Origin: Paenibacillus algicola
GTDB lineage: Bacteria; Bacillota; Bacilli; Paenibacillales; Paenibacillaceae
Length of the DNA stretch: 64,000 nucleotides
Assembly (NCBI RefSeq): GCF_005577435.1
Contig: NZ_CP040396.1
Span: 3,910,001 to 3,974,000 of the forward strand
Direction: 5' to 3'
The notes under the pieces were generated by a model. The model searched no databases. It saw nothing but the letters and a program-made list of their open reading frames with translations, and was not told where the DNA came from. Position 1 is the stretch's first letter; every line of letters starts with the position of its first letter. Shown here piece after piece: positions 17,801-30,158 of this stretch. A program made the position numbers and the translations under genes.

Positions 17801-19099
17801 TTATTTATTGATAAATCCTTTATAGTGACGCTTGATCAGCTGGCTCTCAATCTGCTTCATCGTATCGAGCGCAACGCCCACCACGATCAGCAAGGATGTA
17901 CCACCGATTTGGACGGTACGAGGCAAGTCGGCCAAAGCGCCAAAGAAGACAGGAAGTACAGAAATTACGGCCAGGAACAGCGCTCCTGTCATCGTCAACC
18001 GTGTCATAACACGGGTCAAGTACTTCTCGGTAGCTTTACCAGGACGGATGCCCGGAATGTAGCCGCCGTTTTTCTTCATATTATCAGCCATCTGGTTCGG
18101 ATTCATCTGCACGAAGGTGTAGAAGAACGTGAAACCGATGATCATCAATACATAAAGGACCATGCCCAGCGGCGCGTCATAAGCCAGATAAGCGGTAATC
18201 CACTTCGCCCAGTCCGTTGTGGACCAGAAGCTGGCCAGAATGACGGGGAATTGAAGCAGCGACATCGCGAAGATGACCGGAATGACGCCAGCGCCATTGA
18301 CCTTCAGCGGGATGTGCGTGTTCTGTCCGCCAAACATTTTGTTGCCTACAACACGCTTCGCGTATTGTACTGGAATCTTGCGGATCCCCTGCTGGATAAA
18401 CACAACGCCCGTTACAATCAAAATCAGGATCAGTACGATCACAATTGCCTTCAGACTGTTCAGGAAAATCTGATTGTCTTGAATGAAATTGGATTCGATT
18501 GTAGAGCGGATATGCATTGGAATACCAGCTGCGATACCTGCGAAGATAATAATCGAAATACCGTTGCCGATACCCTTTTCTGTAATCTGCTCACCGAGCC
18601 ACATCAAGAAGGATGTACCTGCGGTCAACACGATCGCAATGACCAGATAATCGACAAAGCCTGCATTAGGAATCATCTCGGTGCCGTATAGACGGTTAAA
18701 GCCGATCGACATCCCGAATGCTTGGATCAGACCCAGTATTACCGTACCATAACGAGTAATCTGAGCCAACTGCTTTTTACCGTGTTCCCCTTGTTTGGCC
18801 CATTCCGCAAACTTCGGAATGACGTCCATCGACAGAAGCTGTACGATAATGGACGATGTAATATATGGAAAGATCGAGAGAGCGAAGATCGAAAACTGCG
18901 ATAACGCGCCCCCCGAAAACGTGTTAAGGAGACCAAACAGCTCATTGCCCGCCTCGTTGCTTTGCGTAAAGACATCCTTGTTCACACCGGGAACCGGTAC
19001 GAAGGAGCCGATACGAAACACAATGAGGACTAACAGGGTAAATATGATCCGATTGCGAAGATCCTCGACACGCCATATATTTTGCAGGGTCTTAAACAT
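17801..19099 (-). CDS. secY: Preprotein translocase subunit SecY
   Basis: A 432-residue channel protein with ten predicted membrane spans; it forms the translocon with SecE (45230-45421) and SecG. The N-terminus [20 protein letters not shown] and the plug region near residue 65 are typical. Its ATG overlaps the stop of rplO by 1 base. Confidence 0.98.
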   Translation of the reverse strand: MFKTLQNIWRVEDLRNRIIFTLLVLIVFRIGSFVPVPGVNKDVFTQSNEAGNELFGLLNTFSGGALSQFSIFALSIFPYITSSIIVQLLSMDVIPKFAEWAKQGEHGKKQLAQITRYGTVILGLIQAFGMSIGFNRLYGTEMIPNAGFVDYLVIAIVLTAGTSFLMWLGEQITEKGIGNGISIIIFAGIAAGIPMHIRSTIESNFIQDNQIFLNSLKAIVIVLILILIVTGVVFIQQGIRKIPVQYAKRVVGNKMFGGQNTHIPLKVNGAGVIPVIFAMSLLQFPVILASFWSTTDWAKWITAYLAYDAPLGMVLYVLMIIGFTFFYTFVQMNPNQMADNMKKNGGYIPGIRPGKATEKYLTRVMTRLTMTGALFLAVISVLPVFFGALADLPRTVQIGGTSLLIVVGVALDTMKQIESQLIKRHYKGFINK

Positions 19100-19539
19100 T
19101 AGATCACCTCGGTTTTACCGCCGGCAGCCTCGATCTTTTCTACCGCAGTTTGAGAGAACTTATTCGCTTTTACAGTCAGCTTTACGGACACTTCGCCGTT
19201 ACCAAGAATTTTGATGCCGCTCTTCGTATTTTTTACGATGCCGCTCTCAACCAAAACTTCTGGAGTCACTTCAGTACCCTCTGCAAAGCTGTTCAGTTCT
19301 TCGATGTTCACAACCGCGTATTCTTTCCGGGTCGGGTTCACGAAACCACGTTTCGGAAGACGACGATACAGCGGATTTTGACCGCCCTCGAAGCCTGGAC
19401 GCACGCCACCGCCGGAGCGGGAGTTTTGTCCTTTGTGACCTCGACCTGATGTTTTACCCGTACCACTGCTTGTTCCGCGTCCAACGCGCTTACGCTCTTT
19501 GCGGGATCCTGCAGCTGGGCTCAGCTCATGTAACTTCAT
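19099..19539 (-). CDS. rplO: 50S ribosomal protein L15
   Basis: A 146-residue protein ([20 protein letters not shown]; the glycine- and arginine-rich [17 protein letters not shown] segment threads into 23S rRNA). The ATG at 19539 follows AAGGAGG with 10 bases spacing; the frame continues to 19551 without a better site. Confidence 0.97.
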   Translation of the reverse strand: MKLHELSPAAGSRKERKRVGRGTSSGTGKTSGRGHKGQNSRSGGGVRPGFEGGQNPLYRRLPKRGFVNPTRKEYAVVNIEELNSFAEGTEVTPEVLVESGIVKNTKSGIKILGNGEVSVKLTVKANKFSQTAVEKIEAAGGKTEVI

Positions 19540-19583
19540 CTGTCGTTGCACCTCCTTAATGTATCCGGGTTGAGTACCCGGGA

Positions 19584-19769
19584 TTAACCTTCGATTTCTT
19601 TAACAGAAACCAGGTGATTAACCTTCTTGACCATACCGCGAATAGCTGGATTGTCGTTATGAACCACGGAGTGGTTGATTTTACGCAAGCCCAGTGTTTT
19701 CACAGTCACACGCTGATCTTCCGGACGGCCGATCACGCTGCGCACGAGGGTGATTTCAAGTTTACTCAT
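19584..19769 (-). CDS. rpmD: 50S ribosomal protein L30
   Basis: A 61-residue protein ([32 protein letters not shown]) of the large subunit, between rpsE and rplO. Confidence 0.97.
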   Translation of the reverse strand: MSKLEITLVRSVIGRPEDQRVTVKTLGLRKINHSVVHNDNPAIRGMVKKVNHLVSVKEIEG

Positions 19770-19781
19770 GAGATTCCCTCC

Positions 19782-20279
19782 TTAACCCATTAGCTCTTCG
19801 ACAGATTTGCCGCGAAGCTTCGCAACTTCTTCAATACGCTTCAGGCGGGACAAGCCTTCCAAAGCTGCATTGACCATGTTCATGGAGTTCGAAGAACCTA
19901 ATGATTTTGTCAAAATGTCGCCTACGCCAGCCAGTTCCAATACAGCACGAACCGGTCCGCCAGCGATTACTCCAGTACCTTCAGATGCAGGCTTCATGAA
20001 TACGCGGCCAGCACCGAAGTGACCTGTTACTTGGTGAGGAATTGTGGTTCCCACGAGTGGAATGTGGATCAGGTTTTTCTTCGCATCTTCAATAGCTTTG
20101 CGAATGGCATCTGGAACCTCGCCAGCTTTACCGATACCTGCTCCAACCCAACCCTTGCCATCACCGACAACAACGAGAGCGCTAAAGCTGAAACGGCGAC
20201 CGCCTTTTACAACCTTAGCAACGCGGTTAATATTTACAACTCTTTCAGTCAGTTCTAAAGTGTTAGGATCTACACGCAA
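19782..20279 (-). CDS. rpsE: 30S ribosomal protein S5
   Basis: A 165-residue protein with the dsRNA-binding-like N-terminal domain ([21 protein letters not shown]) and the C-terminal domain ([18 protein letters not shown]). It contributes to decoding accuracy and mRNA entry. It lies between rplR and rpmD. Confidence 0.97.
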   Translation of the reverse strand: MRVDPNTLELTERVVNINRVAKVVKGGRRFSFSALVVVGDGKGWVGAGIGKAGEVPDAIRKAIEDAKKNLIHIPLVGTTIPHQVTGHFGAGRVFMKPASEGTGVIAGGPVRAVLELAGVGDILTKSLGSSNSMNMVNAALEGLSRLKRIEEVAKLRGKSVEELMG

Positions 20280-20306
20280 GTCGTTTACCTCCTTTTGAAA
20301 ATTTTC

Positions 20307-20675
20307 TTAAAATTCAAGGCCTGCTTCGCGAGCTGCTTCAGCCAGCGCTTGAATACGTCCGTGATACAGATATCCGCCGCGGTCGAACACGACTGCTTTG
20401 TAGCCTTTATCTGCTGCACGCTTTGCAACCAGCTCACCGACTTTACGCGCGGATTCCACGCTGCCGCCGTTGGAGATGTCGCTGCTCAATTCTTTATCCA
20501 ATGTAGAAGCCGAAGCCAGTGTTACGCCAGCTACGTCATCGATCAGTTGAGCATAGATATGTTTTGAAGAACGGAACACGTTCAAACGTGGACGCTCTGC
20601 AGTTCCTTGAATTTTCTTCCGAACACGCAGATGTCTTTTCAAACGAGCCTTGTTCTTATCCTGTTTGGTGATCAT
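20307..20675 (-). CDS. rplR: 50S ribosomal protein L18
   Basis: A 122-residue 5S rRNA-binding protein ([20 protein letters not shown], ending [10 protein letters not shown]). A 113-bp gap without an evident element separates it from rplF. Confidence 0.97.
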   Translation of the reverse strand: MITKQDKNKARLKRHLRVRKKIQGTAERPRLNVFRSSKHIYAQLIDDVAGVTLASASTLDKELSSDISNGGSVESARKVGELVAKRAADKGYKAVVFDRGGYLYHGRIQALAEAAREAGLEF

Positions 20676-20788
20676 GCTTCCCTTTCACTCCTTTCAGTTA
20701 TGCCTTTACAGCTTCACTTTAAGACGCAAGGGGTAAGTAAAAGCTAACACTAGACCAAGCCAGCGGGCTGACCCGCAGGTGATCAGTC

Positions 20789-21331
20789 TTACTTCTTCTT
20801 ACCAGCCTTACCTTCTTTACGGATGATGCGCTCACCTTCGTACTTGATACCTTTGCCTTTATACGGCTCAGGTTCACGAACGGAACGGATCTTAGCAGCG
20901 TAAGCACCTACGCGCTCTTTATCGATACCACGAACCGTAATCTTGGTGTTGGATGGAACCTCAAACTCGATTCCTGGCTCCGGTGTAATTTCAACCGGAT
21001 GGGAGTAACCCACGTTCAGAACGATTTTGTCACCGGACTTTGTTGCACGGTAACCGACACCCACGAGCTCAAGGTTCTTAGAGAAGCCTTCAGTAACACC
21101 GCTGACCATATTTGAGACAACGCTGCGGGTTGTGCCGTGTAAAGAACGATGAGTCTTTTGATCGGAAGGACGAACGACGTTGATCTCGTTGTTCTCTACC
21201 GAAACCTGCATATCTTTATGCAATGCACGAGTCAGGGTACCTTTAGGTCCTTTAACTGTGATTACAGAGTTATCGAGTGTGACTTCCACACCGCCTGGGA
21301 TTGCAATTGGTTTACGACCAATACGGGACAT
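20789..21331 (-). CDS. rplF: 50S ribosomal protein L6
   Basis: A 180-residue two-domain protein ([33 protein letters not shown] near the C-terminus) at the factor-binding region next to the sarcin-ricin loop. Confidence 0.97.
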   Translation of the reverse strand: MSRIGRKPIAIPGGVEVTLDNSVITVKGPKGTLTRALHKDMQVSVENNEINVVRPSDQKTHRSLHGTTRSVVSNMVSGVTEGFSKNLELVGVGYRATKSGDKIVLNVGYSHPVEITPEPGIEFEVPSNTKITVRGIDKERVGAYAAKIRSVREPEPYKGKGIKYEGERIIRKEGKAGKKK

Positions 21332-21360
21332 TCATTGCACCTCCTATCTTGTGACGTTAA

Positions 21361-21759
21361 TTACCAAACGTAGCAGAGAACTTCTCCGCCGGCTTTGCTT
21401 TGACGAGCTTCTTTGTCGGTCATTACTCCCTTGGAAGTAGAGATGATCGCGATACCGAGACCGCCGAGTACACGAGGAACTTCGTTGCTCTTCGTATAAA
21501 CACGCAGACCAGGCTTACTGATTCTCTTCAGACCTGTAATAACACGTTCGTTATTGGAACCGTATTTCAGGAATACGCGGATGATCCCTTGTTTGTTATC
21601 TTCCACGAATTCTGCATCACGGATGAAACCTTCACGCTTCAGAATGTCAGCGATTTGCTTCTTAATGGTCGATGCAGGCATTTCTACTGTCTCGTGACGC
21701 ACAGTGTTGGCGTTACGGATACGAGTAAGCATATCTGCAATTGGATCGGACATAGTCAT
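21361..21759 (-). CDS. rpsH: 30S ribosomal protein S8
   Basis: A 132-residue protein ([15 protein letters not shown]-terminal GGEVLCYVW) that organises the central domain of 16S rRNA. Two in-frame ATGs at 21759 and 21753 both follow GGAGG; the second matches the usual family N-terminus more closely. Confidence 0.97.
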   Translation of the reverse strand: MTMSDPIADMLTRIRNANTVRHETVEMPASTIKKQIADILKREGFIRDAEFVEDNKQGIIRVFLKYGSNNERVITGLKRISKPGLRVYTKSNEVPRVLGGLGIAIISTSKGVMTDKEARQSKAGGEVLCYVW

Positions 21760-21792
21760 GTAGGGTGTACCTCCTTCCCGGTTATAAACTTC

Positions 21793-21978
21793 TTACCAGC
21801 TTGCTTTTTTCACGCCAGGAATCTGGCCTTTATAAGCTAATTCACGGAAACAAATTCTGCAAATTTTAAACTTCTGCAGTACCGAATGTGGACGACCGCA
21901 ACGCTCACAGCGGGTATAAGCCCGCACTTTGAACTTTGGTGTGCGTTGTTGTTTAACTTTCATCGAAGTTTTTGCCAC
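21793..21978 (-). CDS. rpsN: 30S ribosomal protein S14, zinc-binding type Z
   Basis: A 61-residue protein ([20 protein letters not shown]) with CERC and CRIC motifs (Cys24, Cys27, Cys40, Cys43) binding zinc. The short zinc form is the standard copy in the spc operon of Firmicutes. Confidence 0.97.
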   Translation of the reverse strand: MAKTSMKVKQQRTPKFKVRAYTRCERCGRPHSVLQKFKICRICFRELAYKGQIPGVKKASW

Positions 21979-22023
21979 TTAGCCTGACACCTCCTAAATA
22001 GTTTCGGAGAAAGAACGACGGTG

Positions 22024-22566
22024 TTACTTCGCGAAAGGCATGCCCAGTTGAGCCAGCAGTTCACGGGACTCTTCGTCCGACTTAGCCGTCGTAACGATAA
22101 CGATATCCATACCACGAACCTTATCTACTTGATCATACTCAACCTCTGGGAAGATGAGCTGCTCTTTCAAGCCAAGCGTGTAGTTGCCACGGCCATCAAA
22201 AGCTTTAGTGGATACGCCGCGGAAGTCACGTACGCGTGGAAGCGTAACGTTGAACAGCTTGTCGAGGAAGTAGTACATGCGCTCGCCGCGCAGAGTAACC
22301 TTCACACCGATTGGCATGTTCTCACGCAGTTTGAATCCGGCGATGGATTTCTTAGCGCGAGTGATAACCGGCTTCTGGCCAGCGATCAGCTGCATGTCGT
22401 TCACCGCGGAATCCAGCACCTTCGAGTTAGCAACAGCGTCACCTACACCCATGTTGATGACTACCTTCTCGATTTTCGGAACCTGCATAACTGTTTTGTA
22501 GCTGAACTTCTGCATCAGAGCAGGAGTTACTTCATTCAGAAAACGTTCTTTCATTCTTGCTGCCAT
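22024..22566 (-). CDS. rplE: 50S ribosomal protein L5
   Basis: A 180-residue 5S rRNA-binding protein of the central protuberance ([25 protein letters not shown]-type [14 protein letters not shown]). It lies between rplX and rpsN. Confidence 0.97.
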   Translation of the reverse strand: MAARMKERFLNEVTPALMQKFSYKTVMQVPKIEKVVINMGVGDAVANSKVLDSAVNDMQLIAGQKPVITRAKKSIAGFKLRENMPIGVKVTLRGERMYYFLDKLFNVTLPRVRDFRGVSTKAFDGRGNYTLGLKEQLIFPEVEYDQVDKVRGMDIVIVTTAKSDEESRELLAQLGMPFAK

Positions 22567-22593
22567 GATTCAAGGACCTCCTTTCTTAACGTC

Positions 22594-22950
22594 TTATTTA
22601 TCGATTGCTTCTCCGGATTTCTTAGCGACGCGAACCTTTTTGCCGTTGTCCAGCACTTTGTAACCGATACGGGTTACGCCTCCGCTCTTCGGATCAATAT
22701 GCATTACGTTCGAAACGTGGATTGGAGCTTCCTTCTCGATGATACCACCTTGCGGGTTTTGCTGGCTTGGCTTCTGATGCTTCTTGATCATGTTTACGCC
22801 TTCCACCAAAACGCGGTTCTCACGAGGGTAAGCTGCGATGACGCGGCCTTTTTTGCCTTTGTCCTTACCGCTGATCACAATCACGTTATCGTCTTTCTTC
22901 ACGTGAAGCTTATTGTTATGGGATTCCAGAACTTTTTTCACTCTAGGCAT
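22594..22950 (-). CDS. rplX: 50S ribosomal protein L24
   Basis: A 118-residue assembly-initiating protein with a KOW motif ([20 protein letters not shown]). It lies between rplN and rplE. Confidence 0.97.
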   Translation of the reverse strand: MPRVKKVLESHNNKLHVKKDDNVIVISGKDKGKKGRVIAAYPRENRVLVEGVNMIKKHQKPSQQNPQGGIIEKEAPIHVSNVMHIDPKSGGVTRIGYKVLDNGKKVRVAKKSGEAIDK

Positions 22951-23006
22951 TCGTTACACCTCCTGGGGCCTGTGATTCACAAGCATTACTTAACTGATCC
23001 GTCCAA

Positions 23007-23375
23007 TTAGATAACTTCCGGAGCCAAGGAAACGATCTTCATGTAGTCTCTTTCGCGAAGTTCGCGAGCGACTGGTCCGAAAATACGAGTTCCGCGCGGG
23101 CTTCTGTCCTCTTTCACAACGACCGCTGCATTCTCATCAAAAGAGATGTAAGATCCGTCCTTCCGGCGTACAGAACGCTTAGTGCGTACGACAACCGCTT
23201 TGACTACATCACCTTTTTTGACAACGCCGCCTGGTGTTGCTTGTTTGACGGAGCACACGATCAAATCACCGATTTGAGCTGTACGGCGACCAGTACCACC
23301 CAATACGCGGATACACATCAGTTCCTTCGCACCAGAGTTGTCGGCAACAGCCAAACGTGTAAATGGTTGAATCAT
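23007..23375 (-). CDS. rplN: 50S ribosomal protein L14
   Basis: A 122-residue protein ([35 protein letters not shown]) at the subunit interface. Confidence 0.98.
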   Translation of the reverse strand: MIQPFTRLAVADNSGAKELMCIRVLGGTGRRTAQIGDLIVCSVKQATPGGVVKKGDVVKAVVVRTKRSVRRKDGSYISFDENAAVVVKEDRSPRGTRIFGPVARELRERDYMKIVSLAPEVI

Positions 23376-23413
23376 TGATATTTCCTCCTTTCAACAAAAG
23401 CTGCTTGCTATAT

Positions 23414-23680
23414 TTAGATGATGACCGCTTTCTCTACAACTTCAACCAGTCTCCAGCGCTTGTCTTTGGAGAGAGGGCGAGTTTCCATGATCTTAACGGT
23501 ATCTCCGATTTGAGCTGTGTTGTTCTCATCATGCGCTTTAAATTTTTTGGTGTATTTAATGCGCTTGTGATACAGGTCATGCTTTTTATAAGTTTCAACA
23601 GCTACCACGATGGTTTTATCCATTTTGTCGCTGACTACTTTACCGATTTGCACCTTACGAGCATTGCGTTCTTCGCTCAT
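23414..23680 (-). CDS. rpsQ: 30S ribosomal protein S17
   Basis: An 88-residue OB-fold primary binding protein ([20 protein letters not shown]). It lies between rpmC and rplN. Confidence 0.97.
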   Translation of the reverse strand: MSEERNARKVQIGKVVSDKMDKTIVVAVETYKKHDLYHKRIKYTKKFKAHDENNTAQIGDTVKIMETRPLSKDKRWRLVEVVEKAVII

Positions 23681-23722
23681 TGTTGGCCTCCTTTCTGAAT
23701 ACAGACAACAGGGTCTGTTTCA

Positions 23723-23920
23723 TTAACTAATCCCAAGTTCTCTTTCACGGATCACGGTTTTAGCACGAGCTATTTCTTTGCGTACGTCACGAATCCGGGT
23801 CGGATTGTCAAGCTGACCAGTAGCCAATTGAAAACGGAGGTTAAAGAGTTCCTCTTTAAATCCGGCGATTTTTTGCTCGATTTCTGCAGTGGTCAAGTTA
23901 CGCAGTTCATTAGCTTTCAT
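23723..23920 (-). CDS. rpmC: 50S ribosomal protein L29
   Basis: A 65-residue helical protein ([20 protein letters not shown]) at the exit tunnel that docks trigger factor and SRP. The ATG at 23920 matches the family N-terminus and lies inside the last codons of rplP (11-base overlap), implying translational coupling; a longer frame to 23944 is part of rplP. Confidence 0.96.
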   Translation of the reverse strand: MKANELRNLTTAEIEQKIAGFKEELFNLRFQLATGQLDNPTRIRDVRKEIARAKTVIRERELGIS

Positions 23921-24344
23921 TTGCTTCACCACCCACTTCTTCACGTTTCACAAACTTTGTTTTTACAGGCAGCTTGTGAGCGGCAAGACGCATCGCTTCG
24001 CGGGCGATTTCCTCAGAGACGCCTCCAAGTTCAAACATGATCTTGCCTGGCTTCACAACGGCAACCCATTTCTCAACGTTACCTTTACCGCTACCCATCC
24101 GCACTTCGAGAGGCTTTTGAGTAATCGGCTTGTCAGGGAAAATCTTGATCCATACTTTACCGCCACGGCGGATATAACGAGTCATCGCAATACGCGCAGC
24201 TTCGATCTGACGGTTCGTGATCCAGCCCGGCTCCATAGCCTGCAGACCGAATTCACCGAAGTTCAGTTCAGTACCGCCTTTAGCTTGGCCTCTCATATGG
24301 CCGCGCTGTTGCTTGCGGTGTTTTACACGTTTTGGTACCAACAT
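23910..24344 (-). CDS. rplP: 50S ribosomal protein L16
   Basis: A 144-residue protein ([20 protein letters not shown]) near the A-site tRNA. It starts 2 bp after rpsC and overlaps rpmC. Confidence 0.98.
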   Translation of the reverse strand: MLVPKRVKHRKQQRGHMRGQAKGGTELNFGEFGLQAMEPGWITNRQIEAARIAMTRYIRRGGKVWIKIFPDKPITQKPLEVRMGSGKGNVEKWVAVVKPGKIMFELGGVSEEIAREAMRLAAHKLPVKTKFVKREEVGGEANES

Positions 24345-24346
24345 GA

Positions 24347-25012
24347 TTAGTTGCCTCCTTCCTGAGCAGCTTGTTTCTTAGCCGTAGGAAGAACCTCTCC
24401 ACGATAGATCCATACTTTCACGCCGATACGGCCGTAAGTCGTATGCGCTTCTGCTGTACCGTAGTCAATGTCTGCACGAAGCGTATGAAGTGGAACAGTT
24501 CCTTCACTGTAGCCTTCCGTACGAGCGATCTCGGCGCCGCCAAGACGTCCGCTGACCGATGTTTTGATCCCTTTAGCTCCGGCACGCATAGTTCTTTGGA
24601 TTGCTTGCTTCAAAGCACGACGGAACGATACACGACGCTCCAGCTGTTGTGCAATGCTCTCCGCAACAAGAATTGCGTCGATCTCAGGGTTTTTGATTTC
24701 GGAAATGTTGATGTGGACTTTTTTGCCGCCAGCGATTTTGGTCACTTGACCGCGCAGTACTTCAACTTCCGAACCACCTTTACCGATAACCATACCTGGT
24801 TTCGCAGTATGGATGGTTACGTTCACGCGATTCGCTGCTCTCTCGATCTCGATACGGGATACAGCGGAATCTTTCAGCTTGTTCTTCAGGTATTCACGGA
24901 TTTTCACGTCTTCCAGCAAAAGATCACCGAAATCTTTGCCTGCATACCATTTAGATTCCCAGTCACGGATAATTCCGATACGGAGTCCTACTGGATTTAC
25001 CTTTTGACCCAC
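24347..25012 (-). CDS. rpsC: 30S ribosomal protein S3
   Basis: A 221-residue protein ([20 protein letters not shown]) with a KH domain carrying [11 protein letters not shown]; it forms part of the mRNA entry channel. Confidence 0.98.
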   Translation of the reverse strand: MGQKVNPVGLRIGIIRDWESKWYAGKDFGDLLLEDVKIREYLKNKLKDSAVSRIEIERAANRVNVTIHTAKPGMVIGKGGSEVEVLRGQVTKIAGGKKVHINISEIKNPEIDAILVAESIAQQLERRVSFRRALKQAIQRTMRAGAKGIKTSVSGRLGGAEIARTEGYSEGTVPLHTLRADIDYGTAEAHTTYGRIGVKVWIYRGEVLPTAKKQAAQEGGN

Positions 25013-25025
25013 ACGTTTTCCCTCC

Positions 25026-25358
25026 TTATTTTTCAGCTACCACCAAAGTAATATGGCTGGTGCGTTTGTTAATCCGGCTTGCACGTCCCATCGCGCGAGG
25101 GCGGAAACGTTTCATTGTCGGACCTTGGTTGACGTAAGCTTGAGTTACGACCAGCTTGCTAACGTCCAAAGAATAGTTATGCTCAGCGTTTGCGATCGCC
25201 GAGTTCAGCAGCTTCTCTACAACCGGTGAAGCAGCTTTCGGAGTGTGACGAAGAATTGCAATTGCTTCGCCGACCTGCTTGCCGCGGATCAAGTCAACTA
25301 CCAGTTGAGCTTTACGAGGAGCGATCCGAATCGATTTTACATGTGCTTTTGCTTCCAT
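25026..25358 (-). CDS. rplV: 50S ribosomal protein L22
   Basis: A 110-residue protein ([20 protein letters not shown]) whose beta-hairpin (residues about 80-100) lines the exit tunnel near the macrolide site. No unusual insertion in the hairpin is visible. Confidence 0.97.
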   Translation of the reverse strand: MEAKAHVKSIRIAPRKAQLVVDLIRGKQVGEAIAILRHTPKAASPVVEKLLNSAIANAEHNYSLDVSKLVVTQAYVNQGPTMKRFRPRAMGRASRINKRTSHITLVVAEK

Positions 25359-25394
25359 GGGTTTAACCTCCTCTCAAACAAAGAGCTATCAAAA

Positions 25395-25670
25395 TTATCT
25401 TCTGGTTTTCTTATCGTCTTCATGACCTTTGTAGGTACGGGTTGGCGCGAACTCGCCCAACTTGTGTCCTACCATGTCTTCCGTTACGTATACTGGCACG
25501 TGCTTACGGCCATCGTATACTCCGAATGTGTGACCGATAAATTGCGGGAAAATCGTGGAGCGGCGGGACCAGGTTTTAATTACAACCTTTTTCTCCGTGC
25601 TGTTCAGCTCCTCCACTTTTTTGAGCAGATATCCGTCAATGAAAGGTCCTTTTTTCAAACTACGGCTCAT
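25395..25670 (-). CDS. rpsS: 30S ribosomal protein S19
   Basis: A 91-residue head protein ([20 protein letters not shown]) that forms bridges with the large subunit. It lies between rplB and rplV. Confidence 0.98.
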   Translation of the reverse strand: MSRSLKKGPFIDGYLLKKVEELNSTEKKVVIKTWSRRSTIFPQFIGHTFGVYDGRKHVPVYVTEDMVGHKLGEFAPTRTYKGHEDDKKTRR

Positions 25671-25738
25671 ATGGTAATCCTCCCTTCACCAAATTGTCTC
25701 GTCACTCGCACGTGACACGAAGTTATGCACAATGTGTA

Positions 25739-26569
25739 TTACTTCGTGCGGCGGCGAACGATATATTTGTCAGAAGCTTTTCCTTTTTTACGAGTCTTCG
25801 CACCCAGGGTTGGTTTACCCCATGGAGACATTGGAGACTTACGTCCGATTGGAGCGCGGCCTTCACCACCACCGTGAGGGTGATCGTTAGGGTTCATTAC
25901 AACACCGCGAACTTCTGGACGTTGACCCAGCCAGCGGCTACGGCCTGCTTTACCGATCTTGATCAGCTCATGATCGCCGTTACCAACGGAGCCGATTGTC
26001 GCGCGGCAGGTTTTCAGGATGTGACGCACTTCACCGGAAGTCAGACGAATCGTAACATACTTTTCTTCCTTACCGAGAAGCTGTGCTTCAGTACCGGCTG
26101 CACGAACCAGCTGTCCGCCTTTACCTGGTTGAAGCTCGATATTGTGGATAACGGTACCGACCGGAATGTTCTCCAGTGGAAGTGCGTTACCGATCTTGAT
26201 GTCAGCACCAGCGCCGGAAACGACCTGGTCTCCAACCTTCAAGCCTTTAGGAGCGATGATATAACGCTTCTCACCGTCTGCATAATGGATCAGAGCGATG
26301 TTGGAAGTACGGTTTGGATCGTATTCGATAGTAGCAACGCGACCTGGAATGCCGTCCTTCGTACGCTTAAAGTCGATGATACGGTATTTACGCTTGTGTC
26401 CGCCGCCATGGTGACGAACTGTAATTTTACCTTGGTTGTTGCGGCCTGCTGTTTTGCTCAGAGGCGCCAGCAACGATTTCTCCGGCTGGTTTGTTGTGAT
26501 TTCTTCAAACGTCGACACGGACATGTTGCGTCGAGCCGGGGATGTCGGTTTATACTTTTTAATAGGCAC
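25739..26569 (-). CDS. rplB: 50S ribosomal protein L2
   Basis: A 276-residue primary rRNA-binding protein close to the peptidyl transferase centre. The conserved [20 protein letters not shown] segment with its essential His region ([10 protein letters not shown]) is intact. Confidence 0.98.
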   Translation of the reverse strand: MPIKKYKPTSPARRNMSVSTFEEITTNQPEKSLLAPLSKTAGRNNQGKITVRHHGGGHKRKYRIIDFKRTKDGIPGRVATIEYDPNRTSNIALIHYADGEKRYIIAPKGLKVGDQVVSGAGADIKIGNALPLENIPVGTVIHNIELQPGKGGQLVRAAGTEAQLLGKEEKYVTIRLTSGEVRHILKTCRATIGSVGNGDHELIKIGKAGRSRWLGQRPEVRGVVMNPNDHPHGGGEGRAPIGRKSPMSPWGKPTLGAKTRKKGKASDKYIVRRRTK

Positions 26570-26597
26570 TGTGTTTCCCTCCTAACTTTACAGATTC

Positions 26598-26891
26598 TTA
26601 TTCAACTGCTTCAAAAAACTCAAGCGGCTTGCTGTCAGCAGTAAGAGTTACGATAGCTTTCTTCCATTCCGATGTGTAACCGGAGTGACGGCCATAACGC
26701 TTCGGCTTCGCAGGAACACGCATGGTGTTAACGTTCGAAACTTTTACGTTGAAAATGGATTCAACAGCTTTCTTGATCTCCGTCTTGTTCGCACGAATGT
26801 CTACTTCAAAAGCATATTTCAGCTCAGCCATGTAGTCAGCCGTACGTTCCGTGATCACTGGGCGCTTAATGATATCGCGAGGATCCTTCAT
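26598..26891 (-). CDS. rplW: 50S ribosomal protein L23
   Basis: A 97-residue protein ([20 protein letters not shown]) at the exit tunnel where trigger factor binds. Its ATG shares one base with the rplD stop. Confidence 0.97.
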   Translation of the reverse strand: MKDPRDIIKRPVITERTADYMAELKYAFEVDIRANKTEIKKAVESIFNVKVSNVNTMRVPAKPKRYGRHSGYTSEWKKAIVTLTADSKPLEFFEAVE

Positions 26892-27514
26892 TACGCGAGC
26901 ACCTCCTCTACCTTCTGGACTGCTTCTTTCGTAATGATCAGTTGATCGTACGTCAGTACGTCAAGAACATTAATGCCATCAGCCGCTACAAACTTCACAC
27001 CTGGGATGTTACGAGCGGACAAGGCTACATTGTCATCATAGCTAGGAGCCACGATCAGAGCTTTGCTTCCCACTTTCAGGTTGCTGAGAATGTTAGCAAA
27101 CTCTTTGGTCTTTGGAGCGTTCATTGTCAGCTGATCCAGCACGATGATGCTGTTATCCTGTACTTTCGAGGAAAGCGCGGATTTGATCGCTAGACGGCGA
27201 ACCTTCTTCGGCAATTTAAAGGAATAGCTGCGTGGAGTCGGTCCAAATACGACGCCGCCGCCTTTCCATTGCGGTGAACGGATCGAACCTTGACGGGCAC
27301 GACCAGTACCTTTCTGTTTCCACGGCTTGCGTCCGCCGCCGCGTACTTCAGAACGTCCTTTAACTTTGTGTGTACCACGGCGCAGGGAAGCACGCTGCAG
27401 CAATACTGCGCTGTGCAGAACATGAGCGTTAGGCTCGATTCCGAAGACGGAATCATTCAGTTCCACTTCACCCACTTGGCTGCCGTCGATACTAAAAAGT
27501 GCTACTTTAGGCAT
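26891..27514 (-). CDS. rplD: 50S ribosomal protein L4
   Basis: A 207-residue protein with the long tunnel loop ([20 protein letters not shown], about residues 55-80). In enterobacteria L4 represses the S10 operon; no such leader can be asserted here. Confidence 0.97.
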   Translation of the reverse strand: MPKVALFSIDGSQVGEVELNDSVFGIEPNAHVLHSAVLLQRASLRRGTHKVKGRSEVRGGGRKPWKQKGTGRARQGSIRSPQWKGGGVVFGPTPRSYSFKLPKKVRRLAIKSALSSKVQDNSIIVLDQLTMNAPKTKEFANILSNLKVGSKALIVAPSYDDNVALSARNIPGVKFVAADGINVLDVLTYDQLIITKEAVQKVEEVLA

Positions 27515-27542
27515 TGTTTGTTCCTCCTTTCTTCAGGCGAGA

Positions 27543-28166
27543 TTACTTCTTCACCGTTTCTTTAATTTGTACATAGCCTTTCTTAGGTCCTGGAATGGAA
27601 CCTTTCACGAGCAGTACGTTGCGCTCTGTATCTACACGAACGACTTCAAGCTTCTGGATTGTTACAGTGTTATGGCCCATGTGACCTGGCAGGCGCTTGC
27701 CTTTAGGAACACGGTTCGCTTGAATGGAACCCATGGAGCCTGGACGGCGGTGATAACGGGAACCGTGGGACATAGGTCCGCGGCTTTGGCCCCAGCGCTT
27801 GATAACACCTTGGAATCCTTTACCTTTAGAAATGCCGGTTACGTCAACAAACTCGCCTTCAGCGAAGACATCAGCCTTCAGCTCTTGGCCAACCTCGACA
27901 GACGCGAGGTCAACACCGCGAATTTCGCGAACGTAGCGCTTAGGTGCAGTGTTAGCTTTTTTCGCATGTCCTGCCTCTGGCTTGTTGGCGTTCTTTTCTT
28001 TCTTGTCAGAGAATCCGACCTGAATCGCTTCGTAGCCGTCGTTCTCGAGATCTTTCTTTTGCAAAACAACACAAGGACCTGCTTCGATAACAGTAACAGG
28101 AATTACATTACCTTCAGCGGTAAATACTTGAGTCATTCCGAGCTTTCTCCCTAAGATACCTTTCAT
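27543..28166 (-). CDS. rplC: 50S ribosomal protein L3
   Basis: A 207-residue protein ([20 protein letters not shown]) whose extended loop ([20 protein letters not shown]) approaches the peptidyl transferase centre. Confidence 0.98.
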   Translation of the reverse strand: MKGILGRKLGMTQVFTAEGNVIPVTVIEAGPCVVLQKKDLENDGYEAIQVGFSDKKEKNANKPEAGHAKKANTAPKRYVREIRGVDLASVEVGQELKADVFAEGEFVDVTGISKGKGFQGVIKRWGQSRGPMSHGSRYHRRPGSMGSIQANRVPKGKRLPGHMGHNTVTIQKLEVVRVDTERNVLLVKGSIPGPKKGYVQIKETVKK

Positions 28167-28204
28167 GTTGACACCTCTTTTCTCTTCTCAATAAATTTCG
28201 TATA

Positions 28205-28618
<414 letters not shown>

Positions 28619-28653
28619 TCACATCATCGCAACGTCGCAGAACAACATTCATT

Positions 28654-28682
28654 ATTATATAGAATAGCTAGGCTCAATGCAA
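28654..28682 (-). promoter_or_regulatory. Sigma-A promoter of the S10 operon
   Basis: TTGCAT (28682-28677), 17 bases, TATAAT (28659-28654) on the minus strand, about 140 bp before rpsJ. Confidence 0.8.
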
Positions 28683-28765
28683 GCTTTTCTTTATAATTTA
28701 TCTTTACCGTTTTATCTGGCAGGAATACCCTTCCAAACAAAGCTAAAGATCTCAGCAGATCTTCA

Positions 28766-28799
28766 TTAAAAAAGAGTCTGGCTGCTAAGCCAGACTCTT
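28766..28799 (-). terminator. Terminator of the str operon (after tuf)
   Basis: AAGAGTCTGGC and GCCAGACTCTT form an 11-bp stem with a 6-base loop and a T run on the minus strand. Confidence 0.9.
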
Positions 28800-28868
28800 C
28801 TACGGGACATCACATTGTTGCTCGTTCCAGTACACTGTTGCTTTATAATCAGACGTTAAGTCTTTATA

Positions 28869-30059
<1,191 letters not shown>

Positions 30060-30158
30060 TTGAACAATTCCTCCTTAAGGGGATATATATGTTTGGGCCG
30101 GTTGGGAGCTGCGGCAACGATGAAGTTTCCGCCCTCCGCTCCGACAGGTAAAACGTTA